64,000 bases of DNA from the NCBI GenBank assembly GCA_031551635.1, contig JAVBNH010000007.1:1-64000 (forward strand), read 5' to 3'. Source of the DNA: JAVBNH01 sp031551635 (GTDB lineage Bacteria > Bacillota > Clostridia > Oscillospirales > Acutalibacteraceae). Positions 1 through 7,555 of this stretch are shown here, one piece after another. A program made the position numbers and the translations under genes. The notes below the pieces were generated by a model. It ran no database searches, was not told the DNA's origin, and saw nothing but the letters and a program-made list of their open reading frames with translations. Numbering within the stretch: position 1 is the first letter of the stretch; each line of letters opens with the position of its first letter.

Positions 1-76
1 CGCAAACCCGGCACGGCGCTCATGTCGCTCCTCAGCGTTGCACTATCCTCCGTACCGGTAAAGCGGTAGCATTATA
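1..76 (-). promoter_or_regulatory. Leftward promoter and transcript start running off the left edge
   Basis: On the minus strand an extended -10 (TG-G-TATAAT, plus-strand positions 71-76) is followed by a possible short start. GAGGAG lies ahead of an ATG at 23-21, with only seven codons before the edge. The same stretch contains a small hairpin (CGCT-GAGG-AGCG), so a structured RNA (for example a signal-recognition-particle-type RNA) is as likely as a coding gene. Too little sequence is present to decide. Confidence 0.3.
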
Positions 77-377
77 CCACATCTTTTTTAAAAAAACTTT
101 GCACTATTAAAAATTGTCCTTGACAAAGGGTACACTTCAAATTGATGTCGAGAAGGTAGATTTGTGCTTTTTTTACCTTTCTGCCCGACTGGATTTAATT
201 TTTTGATGACTTGTTCTGGTTTTATTTCAGTTTATTGCTGATTTTAAAATCGCTCGCAAGCATAATCAAAAAGATTACTAAAAATTAAAACGCGACCTTC
301 ATTATTCATTATTAATTCTTCATTTTCCAAGTCCCTAGCCCCTAAACACATATTGATTCAAGAAAGGGATGTATAGT
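77..377. other. Intergenic region ahead of the GH4 gene
   Basis: No gene was seen. It holds a plus-strand TTGACA at 120-125 with a poor -10 (TGATGT) 17 bp later, and a heptamer tract at 299-345. Nothing else could be supported. Confidence 0.5.
299..345. repeat. Heptamer tract (ATTATTC/ATTCTTC then CCCTAGN units)
   Basis: Degenerate 7-bp units drift from TTCATTA-like to TCCCTAG-like words just ahead of the GH4 ribosome site. The 3' half (AGTCCCTAGCCCCTAA) nearly matches the end of the tract at 27126-27183. Confidence 0.55.
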
Positions 378-1760
378 ATGATTTTTCATGATTATTCTGT
401 TACAGACATTAATATTGCCTATATCGGCGGCGGCTCGCGCGGCTGGGCATGGGGGCTTATGAGCGACCTAGCTGTCGAGGCTTCCATTAACGGCACTGTG
501 CGACTTTATGACATTGATTTTGAGGCGGCAAAGCACAATGAGATTATCGGCAATAAATATAAAAATTCGCCGGGTGTTAAAAGCGTTTGGAAATATAAGG
601 CGGTCAAATCGCTCAGAGCAGCTCTCGAGGGCGCGGACTTTGTAGTTATATCAATCCTTCCCGGCACCTTTGACGAGATGGAAAGCGATGTTCACGCAGG
701 GGAGAAGTACGGCATTTTCCAGCCTGTCGGCGACTCGACAGGCCCCGGCGGTCAGATTCGCGCCTACCGTGCAGTCCCGATGTTTCAGGAAATTGGCGTA
801 GCGATAAAAAAATACGCACCTGAGGCGTGGGTCATTAACTATACGAACCCAATGACGCTCTGCGTGCGTGCCTTATACGAAACCTTCCCGAAAATCAAGG
901 CCTTCGGCTGCTGCCACGAGGTCAGCGGCACCCAGTCGCTGCTCATTCAGGCTATAACCGATGTGCTGGACGGTGACTACCCGAACCGCAACGAATTTTT
1001 CACAAATGTTCAGGGCATAAACCACTTCACCTGGATTGACAAGGCAACCTACAAGGGCATGGATTTGTTGCCGGTTTATGATAAATTTATCGATATGTGC
1101 CGTGCCGAGGAGCTTAAAGCTCAGGAACGCGAGGACTGGACAGGGCTGAATGTGCGCTCAAAGAACGCGGTAAAATTCGACCTTTTCAAGCGTTACGGAG
1201 TTATAGCCGCGGCGGGCGACCGCCATCTTGTCGAATTCCTGCCGCCATGGTACCGCTCTACGCCTGAGGTTGTCGCCTCGTGGGGCTACGGACTGACAAA
1301 AGTCGCCGGGCGAAAAGAGGGGCTTCGCAAAAGGCTTTTAAAAAGCGAGGAAATGCGCGCGACAAAAGAGCCTTACCGACTGAAAATCAGCGGCGAGGAG
1401 GGTGTAATGCAGATGAAAGCACTCTTAGGGCTTGACCAGTTTGTGACGAATGTGAATATCCCGAACAGCGGACAGATATCCAACCTGCCGCGCGGCGCGG
1501 TGGTGGAGACAAATGCGGTTTTTTCCTTCAACAGCGTTATACCTCTTAACGCCGGAGAGATGCAGCCAGATGTCAAAAGCCTTGTGGAGCGCGTGATTAT
1601 TAATCAGGAGACGATAATCAAGGCGGTTTTTACCGCCGACAGGGAGCTGGGTTTCCGCGCCTTCATAAACGACCCGCAGATGACTATTTCAATGGACGAC
1701 GCGAGAGCGCTCTATGACGAGATGATTGCGAACACAGCTAAATTTATACCATGGCTTTGA
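378..1760 (+). CDS. Glycoside hydrolase family 4 (NAD-dependent alpha-glycosidase type)
   Basis: A GH4 enzyme, a family that cleaves alpha- or beta-glycosides or their 6-phosphates by an NAD+- and divalent-metal-dependent redox mechanism. It is 460 aa, the usual family length. Visible motifs are the Rossmann loop IGGGSRGW near residue 16, NYTNPM (154-159), and GCCHEV (177-182), which carries the metal-binding Cys and the conserved His. GINHFTW follows. I chose ATG 378 over ATG 369 because AGAAAGGG at 361-368 abuts 369 but lies 9 bp from 378. Substrate (galactoside, glucoside or galacturonide) cannot be told from sequence. The oxidoreductase at 2510 is a plausible partner. Cytoplasmic. Confidence 0.88.
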   Translation: MIFHDYSVTDINIAYIGGGSRGWAWGLMSDLAVEASINGTVRLYDIDFEAAKHNEIIGNKYKNSPGVKSVWKYKAVKSLRAALEGADFVVISILPGTFDEMESDVHAGEKYGIFQPVGDSTGPGGQIRAYRAVPMFQEIGVAIKKYAPEAWVINYTNPMTLCVRALYETFPKIKAFGCCHEVSGTQSLLIQAITDVLDGDYPNRNEFFTNVQGINHFTWIDKATYKGMDLLPVYDKFIDMCRAEELKAQEREDWTGLNVRSKNAVKFDLFKRYGVIAAAGDRHLVEFLPPWYRSTPEVVASWGYGLTKVAGRKEGLRKRLLKSEEMRATKEPYRLKISGEEGVMQMKALLGLDQFVTNVNIPNSGQISNLPRGAVVETNAVFSFNSVIPLNAGEMQPDVKSLVERVIINQETIIKAVFTADRELGFRAFINDPQMTISMDDARALYDEMIANTAKFIPWL

Positions 1761-1845
1761 TCCAGGATTCAATATTCAGGTCTGTAGAGTTGTATTGCGA
1801 AGTTATTTAATAAAAATATGCACCAATTTTAAAAGGATTAATTAT

Positions 1846-2526
1846 ATGAAAAAGGCTTTTATTATATTTGTTATTTTTCTTTGCTGTTTATTATCCTATT
1901 CCATACCTGTTATAGCATGGAATCCGGGCAAGCATTTTTCTGTTGAAATTATTTATTCAGAAGTACCGGAAAATGCTGTAATGCTTGATATGCTTGTCAG
2001 AAAAAGCGATATAAAAAACAATTTTTCTGATTTTCAGACACAAAATGGTGAGTTGTTTGGAATAAAGGCTACTAGCGAAATTGCAAATTATGATATTGCC
2101 GACTATGTCAGCTATTCCTTCCATTATAAAGATTCCGAGTCGCAAATGATTATAAATCAGTATTTATCTTATGATTTTGCTTATTGTTATTTCGGTAATG
2201 AGAACACTTATGATACGGATAATTATCAAGAAAAGATAAAAATGCTTGATGATATACGAATGGTGAAATTTGCTTATCTTAATGCGGAAGGCGAAATTTT
2301 AGCGGTTAAAAATGAGTTTAAAACACATAGTCTAATACCGATTTTTCTGCGTTCTTTTTGTCAGATTTCCGGTGTAAATCTTGAAATTATTTTCGAAGCC
2401 GGACCACCCTTATGGATGCTGGGCTTAATTCCTATAGGAATTATTATTGCAATAATTATACAGTGCTTTAAAGGTTTTAAAAAAAAATTATTAAGAAGGG
2501 AAAAACAATATGACAAAAAAGACTAA
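1846..2526 (+). CDS. Hypothetical secreted/membrane protein, AT-rich
   Basis: Not recognised. The 226-aa product has an N-terminal hydrophobic segment typical of a signal peptide (MKKAFIIFVIFLCC...) and a C-terminal membrane helix near residues 190-212, followed by a Lys/Arg-rich tail. The middle (about 165 aa) would therefore be extracytoplasmic. AAAAGGA at 1831-1837 selects ATG 1846; the in-frame ATG at 1726 overlaps GH4 and has no site. It is much richer in A+T than its sugar-enzyme neighbours, which suggests separate acquisition. Its stop overlaps the next gene by 17 bp, so the two are probably translationally coupled. Confidence 0.7.
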   Translation: MKKAFIIFVIFLCCLLSYSIPVIAWNPGKHFSVEIIYSEVPENAVMLDMLVRKSDIKNNFSDFQTQNGELFGIKATSEIANYDIADYVSYSFHYKDSESQMIINQYLSYDFAYCYFGNENTYDTDNYQEKIKMLDDIRMVKFAYLNAEGEILAVKNEFKTHSLIPIFLRSFCQISGVNLEIIFEAGPPLWMLGLIPIGIIIAIIIQCFKGFKKKLLRREKQYDKKD

Positions 2527-3577
2527 AGTTGCCGTTATCGGCTGCGGAACAATCGCGCACGGGGCGCACATTCCGGCTTATCTCAAAAATCCTGATGTTG
2601 AAATCAAATATTTCTGCGATATTATCCCAGAGAGAGCCGACGCAGCTGTGGAAAAGTATGGCTGCGGCAAGGCGGTTTACAATTACAGCGAAATACTAAG
2701 TGACGATGATTTGGACGCTGTGTCAATCTGCACGCACAATGATTACCACTCGGTAGCTTCGATTGATTTTATGAGGGCGGGCAAGCATGTTCTCAGCGAG
2801 AAGCCTGTGGCGAAAACACTGAGCGAAGCTCTCGAGATGCAGAAGGTTGCCCATGAAACAGGGAAAATACTTTCGGTAGGCGTCTGCAACCGTTTCGGCA
2901 CCGCTGTCAACAAGATTAAGGAGCTTATCGCCGACGGTGAGCTAGGTAATGTTTACCATATCTATCTCAGCTTCCGCGGTCACAGGGGAATTCCCGGACT
3001 TGGCGGCGCTTTCACGACCAAAGCCATAACAGGCGGCGGTGTTCTCATCGATTCCGGCGTACATTATATCGACCTCGCGCTTTACTGCTGCGGCTCCCCC
3101 AGCCCTCTTAGCGTCAGCGCCGAATGCTACAGCAAAATCGGCACACCGCCGCGCGACTATGTCACGGCGAGCAAGATGTGGGCGCAGGACACGGCGAACC
3201 TTGACGGGATCTTTGATGTCGAGGACTGCGTGACGGCTCTTGTGCGCACAAGCGGACCCTCAATCAGCCTGAACGGCGCGTGGGCGCAGAATATCGGTGA
3301 AAAGGACTGCTACATTGATTTTCTCGGCGACAAGGCGGGAATCCGGTTGCAATATCTCGGGAATTTTACCCTGTATTCAGTCAAAAACGGCATGCTGCTG
3401 AGAACTGAGCCGGACTACCTGAAGGATGATTTTTATGAGGAGGAAGTCAACTCCTTCATTGACTGCGTGAGAAACGGCGGCACAAACCGGCAGTATATCG
3501 ATAAGGTGATGGACGTCGCGAAAATCATTCAGGGTATTTACGACTCTTCGGAGCTGCATAAGGAAGTGACTGTTTAG
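2510..3577 (+). CDS. Gfo/Idh/MocA family NAD(P)-dependent oxidoreductase
   Basis: A 355-aa two-domain sugar dehydrogenase-type enzyme. The Rossmann fold starts at residue 6 (KVAVIGCGTIAHGAHIP), and the family signature SEKPVAKTLSEA lies near residues 94-105, with the Lys of EKP a conserved active-site residue. GGGVLIDSGVHYIDL (about 177-191) carries the catalytic-type D and H. Members oxidise or reduce sugars and inositols; the substrate here is unknown. It starts inside the preceding gene and follows a GH4 enzyme, so a role in processing the released sugar is inferred. A heptamer tract and a terminator follow. Confidence 0.88.
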   Translation: MTKKTKVAVIGCGTIAHGAHIPAYLKNPDVEIKYFCDIIPERADAAVEKYGCGKAVYNYSEILSDDDLDAVSICTHNDYHSVASIDFMRAGKHVLSEKPVAKTLSEALEMQKVAHETGKILSVGVCNRFGTAVNKIKELIADGELGNVYHIYLSFRGHRGIPGLGGAFTTKAITGGGVLIDSGVHYIDLALYCCGSPSPLSVSAECYSKIGTPPRDYVTASKMWAQDTANLDGIFDVEDCVTALVRTSGPSISLNGAWAQNIGEKDCYIDFLGDKAGIRLQYLGNFTLYSVKNGMLLRTEPDYLKDDFYEEEVNSFIDCVRNGGTNRQYIDKVMDVAKIIQGIYDSSELHKEVTV

Positions 3578-3605
3578 TGTACAGTGTACAATGTACAGTG
3601 TACAA
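3578..3605. repeat. Heptamer tract, TGTACAG/TGTACAA x4
   Basis: Exactly four 7-bp units alternate TGTACAG and TGTACAA, starting the base after the oxidoreductase stop codon. Two related units (TGTACAT, TGTACAC) occur at 18464-18477. Confidence 0.85.
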
Positions 3606-3659
3606 ATTGATTTTAACTTTTATGTTTATTGGCAATGTATAATAGAAGATATTTATAAA

Positions 3660-3688
3660 AAAAGCTGTCTTTTTTGACAGCTTTTTTT
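3660..3688 (+). terminator. Rho-independent terminator
   Basis: A 10-bp stem (AAAAGCTGTC with GACAGCTTTT), a six-T loop and a T tail lie 80 bp past the oxidoreductase stop. The A-rich 5' arm would let it act in both directions. Confidence 0.85.
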
Positions 3689-3763
3689 GCAGTAATAACG
3701 CCGAATATTATGTTATTTTATATTACAGTAATTCCATAAATTATTATGAAGGTAGTGTAAAAT

Positions 3764-4228
3764 ATGCAAAAGAATCTGCGTTATTTCATGCGTGAGGACA
3801 CAAAAGAGGAAAAAGTGGTTACTATTCCCGGGATTGACAGCATCCGCGACGAAAACGGCGATATTATACCCTTCGAGGTAAGGCTGCTGCCGCAGAGGAA
3901 AATTCAAGATATTACTGATAACTACAGGCTGCGCAAGCTGCTGCTGAACAACAGGGGAGAACCTTTTGTCGTTGACGGCGAGGCTGTTTTTCAAAGCGAG
4001 TATGACAGTGCCCGCGCGGGCAGGCATGTGCTGTGTGAGACGCTGCTGTATCCTGACCTGAAAAATCCTGAGCTGATGAGCTTTTACGGCTGCTTTGACA
4101 TAACCGAGATGCCGCTTCATGTTTTCGCGAAAAAAGGCGAGCTTGCGCAGGTGATGAAAAATGTCTCGCTTGCCTATAATACCGGCTCGCAGTCAATTAT
4201 AAAAGAGGCACAAGACGCAAAAAACTGA
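3764..4228 (+). CDS. Phage-like tail assembly chaperone (XkdN-like)
   Basis: This 154-aa protein resembles the XkdN-type tail assembly chaperones of Gram-positive phages and PBSX-like particles. The N-terminal half has the VTIPGIDSIRDENGDIIPFEVRLL pattern split over two strands, and the C-terminal half has YPDLKNPELMSFYG followed by a helical tail. Such proteins coat the tape-measure protein during tail assembly. No other phage gene is visible nearby, so this is an orphan or relic. The last codons form an A-AAA-AAC slippery heptamer directly before the TGA, and a stable hairpin follows, so a longer -1 frameshift product is predicted. Confidence 0.65.
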   Translation: MQKNLRYFMREDTKEEKVVTIPGIDSIRDENGDIIPFEVRLLPQRKIQDITDNYRLRKLLLNNRGEPFVVDGEAVFQSEYDSARAGRHVLCETLLYPDLKNPELMSFYGCFDITEMPLHVFAKKGELAQVMKNVSLAYNTGSQSIIKEAQDAKN

Positions 4229-4263
4229 TAATGCGCCCCGACTCGCCTGAGTGGTGGGCGCAT
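4219..4263 (+). promoter_or_regulatory. Programmed -1 ribosomal frameshift signal
   Basis: The slippery heptamer A-AAA-AAC occupies 4219-4225 in the correct phase (gcA AAA AAC TGA). After a 5-nt spacer comes an 8-bp perfect stem, ATGCGCCC (4231-4238) with GGGCGCAT (4256-4263). The loop contains a second stem, ACTC (4241-4244) with GAGT (4249-4252). Slipping back one base avoids the TGA and enters the frame of the 44-codon ORF that follows. This matches the G/GT arrangement conserved in long-tailed phages. Confidence 0.72.
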
Positions 4264-4365
4264 ATTTTATGGCAAAGGCACGGTCTGCAGCCTGAGCGAT
4301 TTTGCGAAATGAGTGAGCGTCAGAGGGCTTTTTATATTGCCTCAGAGCTTGTTATTTCAGATTGA
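4231..4365 (+). CDS. T-like C-terminal extension of the tail chaperone, reached by -1 frameshift
   Basis: This open frame of 44 codons begins two sense codons (CTG ATA) past the slip site and encodes MRPDSPEWWAHILWQRHG-like sequence ending in VISD. Its Trp-rich start resembles the short ORFs that follow XkdN-type genes in prophages. It has no ribosome site of its own, because its ATG lies in the frameshift stem. I read it as the extension of the 154-aa chaperone (about 200 aa fused) rather than as a free protein. It ends 2 bp before the stop of the convergent PQ-loop gene. Confidence 0.6.
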   Translation: MRPDSPEWWAHILWQRHGLQPERFCEMSERQRAFYIASELVISD

Positions 4366-4366
4366 G

Positions 4367-4639
4367 TTAAGCGCTAAGACGTCTTTTATTCTTAAAATAG
4401 AGAATTATATCTGTCGAGACAAAGGTAATGTTAATGCAGTAAACGATGATTACATAGCTGGGGTTAAATATAATTTTACCCGCAAGCCCAACCAAATAGC
4501 CAATGAGAATAAGGCACAGGAAAAAAATACTCTTTCCGCCGATACTTTTCGATTTCCACGACTTATAAACCGAAACAGGCCACGACAAGCCGAAACAAAT
4601 CAACATTACCGCCTCTAAGATTTCTGCCAAATAAATCAC
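4367..4639 (-). CDS. PQ-loop / SemiSWEET-like small membrane protein
   Basis: A 90-aa protein with three predicted membrane helices (about residues 5-22, 38-58 and 62-82). The first helix ends in GLSWPVSVYKSWKSKSIGGKS, the variant PQ-loop pattern (WP in place of PQ, then a basic loop) seen in many clostridial SemiSWEET-like proteins. SemiSWEETs work as dimers that pass small sugars, but the substrate of this subgroup is not established. It is monocistronic, and convergent with the tail-chaperone gene. Confidence 0.7.
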   Translation of the reverse strand: MIYLAEILEAVMLICFGLSWPVSVYKSWKSKSIGGKSIFFLCLILIGYLVGLAGKIIFNPSYVIIVYCINITFVSTDIILYFKNKRRLSA

Positions 4640-4712
4640 ACCCTGTTTAAATTTAAATCCTGTAAATGATGGAATTCTCGTTTACAAGATGTAGGTTAAT
4701 AGTGTGAACATA

Positions 4713-4743
4713 CCAATTCGGCAGACAGTGTCTGCCGAATTGG
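4713..4743. other. Perfect 31-bp palindrome (15-1-15)
   Basis: CCAATTCGGCAGACA at 4713-4727 is followed by one base and its exact reverse complement at 4729-4743. It lies downstream of the minus-strand aminotransferase and upstream of the PQ-loop gene. There is no T run on either side, so a simple intrinsic terminator is not certain. Confidence 0.8.
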
Positions 4744-4799
4744 AAAGCTCAATAAACCGCCATATATACTTTGTTCTGAGCGAAGATAATACTGTTAAC

Positions 4800-5978
4800 T
4801 TATTGTTTGATTCCCGCCAAAAGCCTTATCCCGTCTGCAATTCCTTTTTCGGTGGGGGTGGAGTAATTCAGTCGAACTGCGTTGATTTTATCCTCAGGCG
4901 TTACCGCGAAGGCGATTCCCGGAACTACCGCGACACCTGCCTCAGCCGCCTTTTTGGCGTAGTCGAGCATCGGGATACTGTCCGGGAGCTTGCACCAGAT
5001 AAAGAGTCCTCCCTCGGGTCTAGTGTAGTCGAAAAAGCCGCTTAGCTCACTGTCGAGCAGTCCGCACATAAGGTTAATGCGCTTGCGGTAGACATCCTTT
5101 ATTTTCGAAATATGCGCCAAAAAGTCATAGTTCGTCATCCATTCATAGACAAGCATCTGATTGAACACCGGCGTATGGACATCCTCGCCCTGCTTCGCCA
5201 CCGTCATTTTCGCGATAATTTCCTGCGGCGCGATACAATAACCGACACGGATTCCCGGCGCGAAAATCTTTGAGAAGGAACCGGCATAAATAACTATGCC
5301 GTCCTCGTCCATGCTCTTAATCGATGGTATATCCTCCCCCGTTACCCTTGTTTCGCCATAGGGGTTATCCTCGAGAATCAGCACGCTGTATTTTTTCGCA
5401 AGCTCGTATAGCTTTTTGCGCTTTTCAAAAGACAAAGTAATGCCTGAGGGGTTCTGGAAATTCGGTATGGTATAGATGAGCTTCACATTTTTTTCTTTTT
5501 TGAGTGCTTCCTCTAGTCTTTCGAGGTTCATGCCGTCACTTTCGATTTCAATTCCGCGCAAAGACGCGTTTAAAGAGCGGAAGGAATTCAACGAGCCGAT
5601 AAAGCTCGGAGTCTCGCACAGTACAATGTCGCCCTCATTAAGAAACACCTTCGCGCTCAGACCCATAACCTGCTGAGCGCCGGCGGTTATGAGAATATCA
5701 TCAAAGCCTCTGCCGATATTATGTCTGTTTTTCATGTCGCCCATAACTGCTTTGCGCAACGGGTCGTAGCCCTCGGTTATGGAATATTGCAAAGCGGTTA
5801 TCGGATTTTCGGCAAAAATTTTCGCGCCTATCTCGCCGACAACATCCAGCGGAAAGGCTTCCGGCGCGGGATTTCCGGCGGCGAAGGGGATAACATTCCC
5901 CGAAGCGGTGACTTTTAAGATTTCCCTGATAGCGGAGGGCTTCAGCGATGAGATTCTGTTTGAAAACACATATTCCAT
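4800..5978 (-). CDS. PLP-dependent aminotransferase, class I/II
   Basis: A 392-aa fold-type I aminotransferase of the 2-aminoadipate/aromatic (LysN, MocR catalytic-domain) group. Residues 97-106 read ILITAGAQQV, IPNFQNPSGI (171-180) holds the conserved Asn-Pro, and YAGSFSKIFAPGIRVGY carries the PLP-binding Lys237. RxNYS near the C terminus (AVRLNYST) supplies the carboxylate-binding Arg. There is no HTH domain, so it is an enzyme and not a MocR regulator. It is likely transcribed with the GNAT gene upstream (55 bp gap). Amino-acid substrate unknown. Confidence 0.87.
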   Translation of the reverse strand: MEYVFSNRISSLKPSAIREILKVTASGNVIPFAAGNPAPEAFPLDVVGEIGAKIFAENPITALQYSITEGYDPLRKAVMGDMKNRHNIGRGFDDILITAGAQQVMGLSAKVFLNEGDIVLCETPSFIGSLNSFRSLNASLRGIEIESDGMNLERLEEALKKEKNVKLIYTIPNFQNPSGITLSFEKRKKLYELAKKYSVLILEDNPYGETRVTGEDIPSIKSMDEDGIVIYAGSFSKIFAPGIRVGYCIAPQEIIAKMTVAKQGEDVHTPVFNQMLVYEWMTNYDFLAHISKIKDVYRKRINLMCGLLDSELSGFFDYTRPEGGLFIWCKLPDSIPMLDYAKKAAEAGVAVVPGIAFAVTPEDKINAVRLNYSTPTEKGIADGIRLLAGIKQ

Positions 5979-6033
5979 TATATTCCTAATCCTTTCAATT
6001 GCTCTTTTTAATAAATTTTACGCCAAGCCTGTA

Positions 6034-6633
6034 TCAAAAAAACTTCAAACCGTGGTCAACGGGCTTTATATCCTCACACAGGTGAAATTTTTCATCTATA
6101 CATTTTATTTGCGGTAAATTATAGTTAAAGGCAAGCTGTTCATACCGTTCGCGGTAGGAAGGGTGATTCATAACCGGATAAAAGCCAAGCTCCAGATATA
6201 GCTTTACTGCCGCAACCCGGTGCTCCTGCGTCACAAGATAGCAGCCGTTTTTACCATTGTCGAGATGCCTTTGCAGCACGGCGGCGACAATGGGCTTACC
6301 GAGCTTTTTACCTCTTTCGCTTTCCCTGACTGCGACCATATGCAGCCACGGCTCGCCGAATTTTTTTCGCTGAGCGGTAGCTGTTGCGACAGGCATTCCG
6401 TTTTTGTCTGCAACAACGAGTATACTCCCCGGCTTTACGGTCTTGTCGCCCATTCTTTTTCGGAACGCGGCGAGAGAAACCTCATGAACACCCATGTCGT
6501 TGCCTATGCATTCGCACCATGCCTCTTCCTCGCCCTTTTTCAGCTCGCGGATTATGTAACCCTCAGGCAGGGCAAAGTTAGGCAGCGGCACATTCGGTCT
6601 CCACATAAGCAGGCTGGGGTTGTTGTTTTCCAT
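6034..6633 (-). CDS. GNAT-family N-acetyltransferase
   Basis: A 199-aa acetyl-CoA-dependent acetyltransferase. The core is the acetyl-CoA-binding motif A, where VAVRESERGKKLGKPIVAAVL matches the usual V...RGxGxG pattern with K in place of one Gly, followed by a C-terminal AVKLYLELGFYPV motif B. AAAGGGA lies 9 bp before ATG 6633. The acceptor substrate is unknown. It is upstream of, and probably co-transcribed with, the aminotransferase. Confidence 0.8.
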   Translation of the reverse strand: MENNNPSLLMWRPNVPLPNFALPEGYIIRELKKGEEEAWCECIGNDMGVHEVSLAAFRKRMGDKTVKPGSILVVADKNGMPVATATAQRKKFGEPWLHMVAVRESERGKKLGKPIVAAVLQRHLDNGKNGCYLVTQEHRVAAVKLYLELGFYPVMNHPSYRERYEQLAFNYNLPQIKCIDEKFHLCEDIKPVDHGLKFF

Positions 6634-6731
6634 ATTAGAATCATTCCCTTTAGCAAAACGGTTTCTTTCATATAATAGATATTATTTTAACCTTTTTTAC
6701 AAAAAACTTCAAGTTAAATCAGGGGAATATC

Positions 6732-6760
6732 TTGATTTTTTTTTAATTGTGTATTACAAT
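6732..6760 (+). promoter_or_regulatory. Sigma-A promoter of the corrinoid-protein gene
   Basis: TTGATT (6732-6737), a 17-bp spacer and TACAAT (6755-6760) lie 57 bp before the chosen start codon. Confidence 0.6.
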
Positions 6761-6816
6761 GTCTCTGTGCATTATAATAAAAGGTAAAATGATAAAATGT
6801 GAAAGGTTTTGTGTAT

Positions 6817-7443
6817 ATGACAGATTTACTTGAAATCACCAAAGCAGTTGAAACCGGTAATGCCAACGCCTCGACAAGTCTTGTTAACGCAGCCGTTGAA
6901 GAGGGGCAGAATGTCAATGAGATTTTAAACTCCCTCCTCGCCGGTATGGAATCCGTGGGTGAAAGATTTTCCAAGAACGAGATTTATATCCCTCAGGTTT
7001 TAGTCGCCGCCAGAGCTCTGAACCGCGGACTTGATATAGTCAAGCCGATTATTCAAGCCGCAGGCACAGCAGGTGCGCAGACGAGAGCGGTCATCTGCAC
7101 TGTTGAAGGTGATTTGCACGACATCGGCAAAAACCTTGTCAAGATGATGTTCATTGGCGCAGGCTTTGATGTAGTAGACCTCGGCGTTGATGCTTCAGCA
7201 GAAAAGATTGTTGACACAGCAGTCAGCGAGGGATGCAAAATAATTGCCCTGTCAGCGCTTCTCACAACGACAATGAGCAAGATGAAGGATGTTGTTGACC
7301 TTCTTGTCGCGAGAGGCATCCGTGACCAGTATAAGGTTATGGTTGGCGGTGCTCCGATAACCCAGGCTTTCTGTGATGAAATCGGTGCGGACGCTTATAC
7401 GGCTGACGCCGCTTCCGCTGCGAGAGTCGCGAAAACACTTTAA
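6817..7443 (+). CDS. Cobalamin (corrinoid)-binding methyltransferase protein, MtbC/MtmC type
   Basis: A 208-aa methyl-carrier protein with an N-terminal B12-binding cap (residues 1-85, four-helix type) and a Rossmann-like B12 domain. D99-L-H101-D-I-G104 is the DxHxxG motif that places His101 as lower cobalt ligand, and SALLTTTM and GGAPIT complete the B12 signature. These proteins receive a methyl group from a substrate-specific methyltransferase and pass it on through a URO-D-type enzyme such as the one at 22181. GAAAGG at 6801-6806 selects ATG 6817 over GTG 6799. It is monocistronic with its own promoter and terminator. Confidence 0.88.
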   Translation: MTDLLEITKAVETGNANASTSLVNAAVEEGQNVNEILNSLLAGMESVGERFSKNEIYIPQVLVAARALNRGLDIVKPIIQAAGTAGAQTRAVICTVEGDLHDIGKNLVKMMFIGAGFDVVDLGVDASAEKIVDTAVSEGCKIIALSALLTTTMSKMKDVVDLLVARGIRDQYKVMVGGAPITQAFCDEIGADAYTADAASAARVAKTL

Positions 7444-7455
7444 TAGCTATTAAAT

Positions 7456-7500
7456 GAAAAAAACGGTTGAAAAGGATTAAACTTTTCTACCGTTTTTTTT
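7456..7500 (+). terminator. Rho-independent terminator of the corrinoid-protein gene
   Basis: A-rich AAACGGTTGAAAAG pairs with CTTTTCTACCGTTT with one mismatch, followed by eight Ts. Confidence 0.85.
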
Positions 7501-7510
7501 GCTTGTAAAA

Positions 7511-7544
7511 ACAAAAGAACCGCTTTTTAGGGCGGCTCTTTTTT
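7511..7544 (-). terminator. Terminator of the dockerin/EPT-repeat gene
   Basis: On the minus strand AAAAGAGCCGC pairs with GCGGTTCTTTT (one mismatch), followed by a T-rich tail, 12 bp past the stop codon at 7556. Confidence 0.75.
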
Positions 7545-7555
7545 ACAGGGGTTAA

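Noticed and set aside
1..23. A protein gene starting at the left edge on the minus strand
   Set aside because: Only seven codons are visible and the stretch can fold, so it is reported only as a transcript start.
4313..4618. Plus-strand 101-codon frame
   Set aside because: It overlaps the end of the frameshift extension, then runs antisense to the PQ-loop gene; no support.
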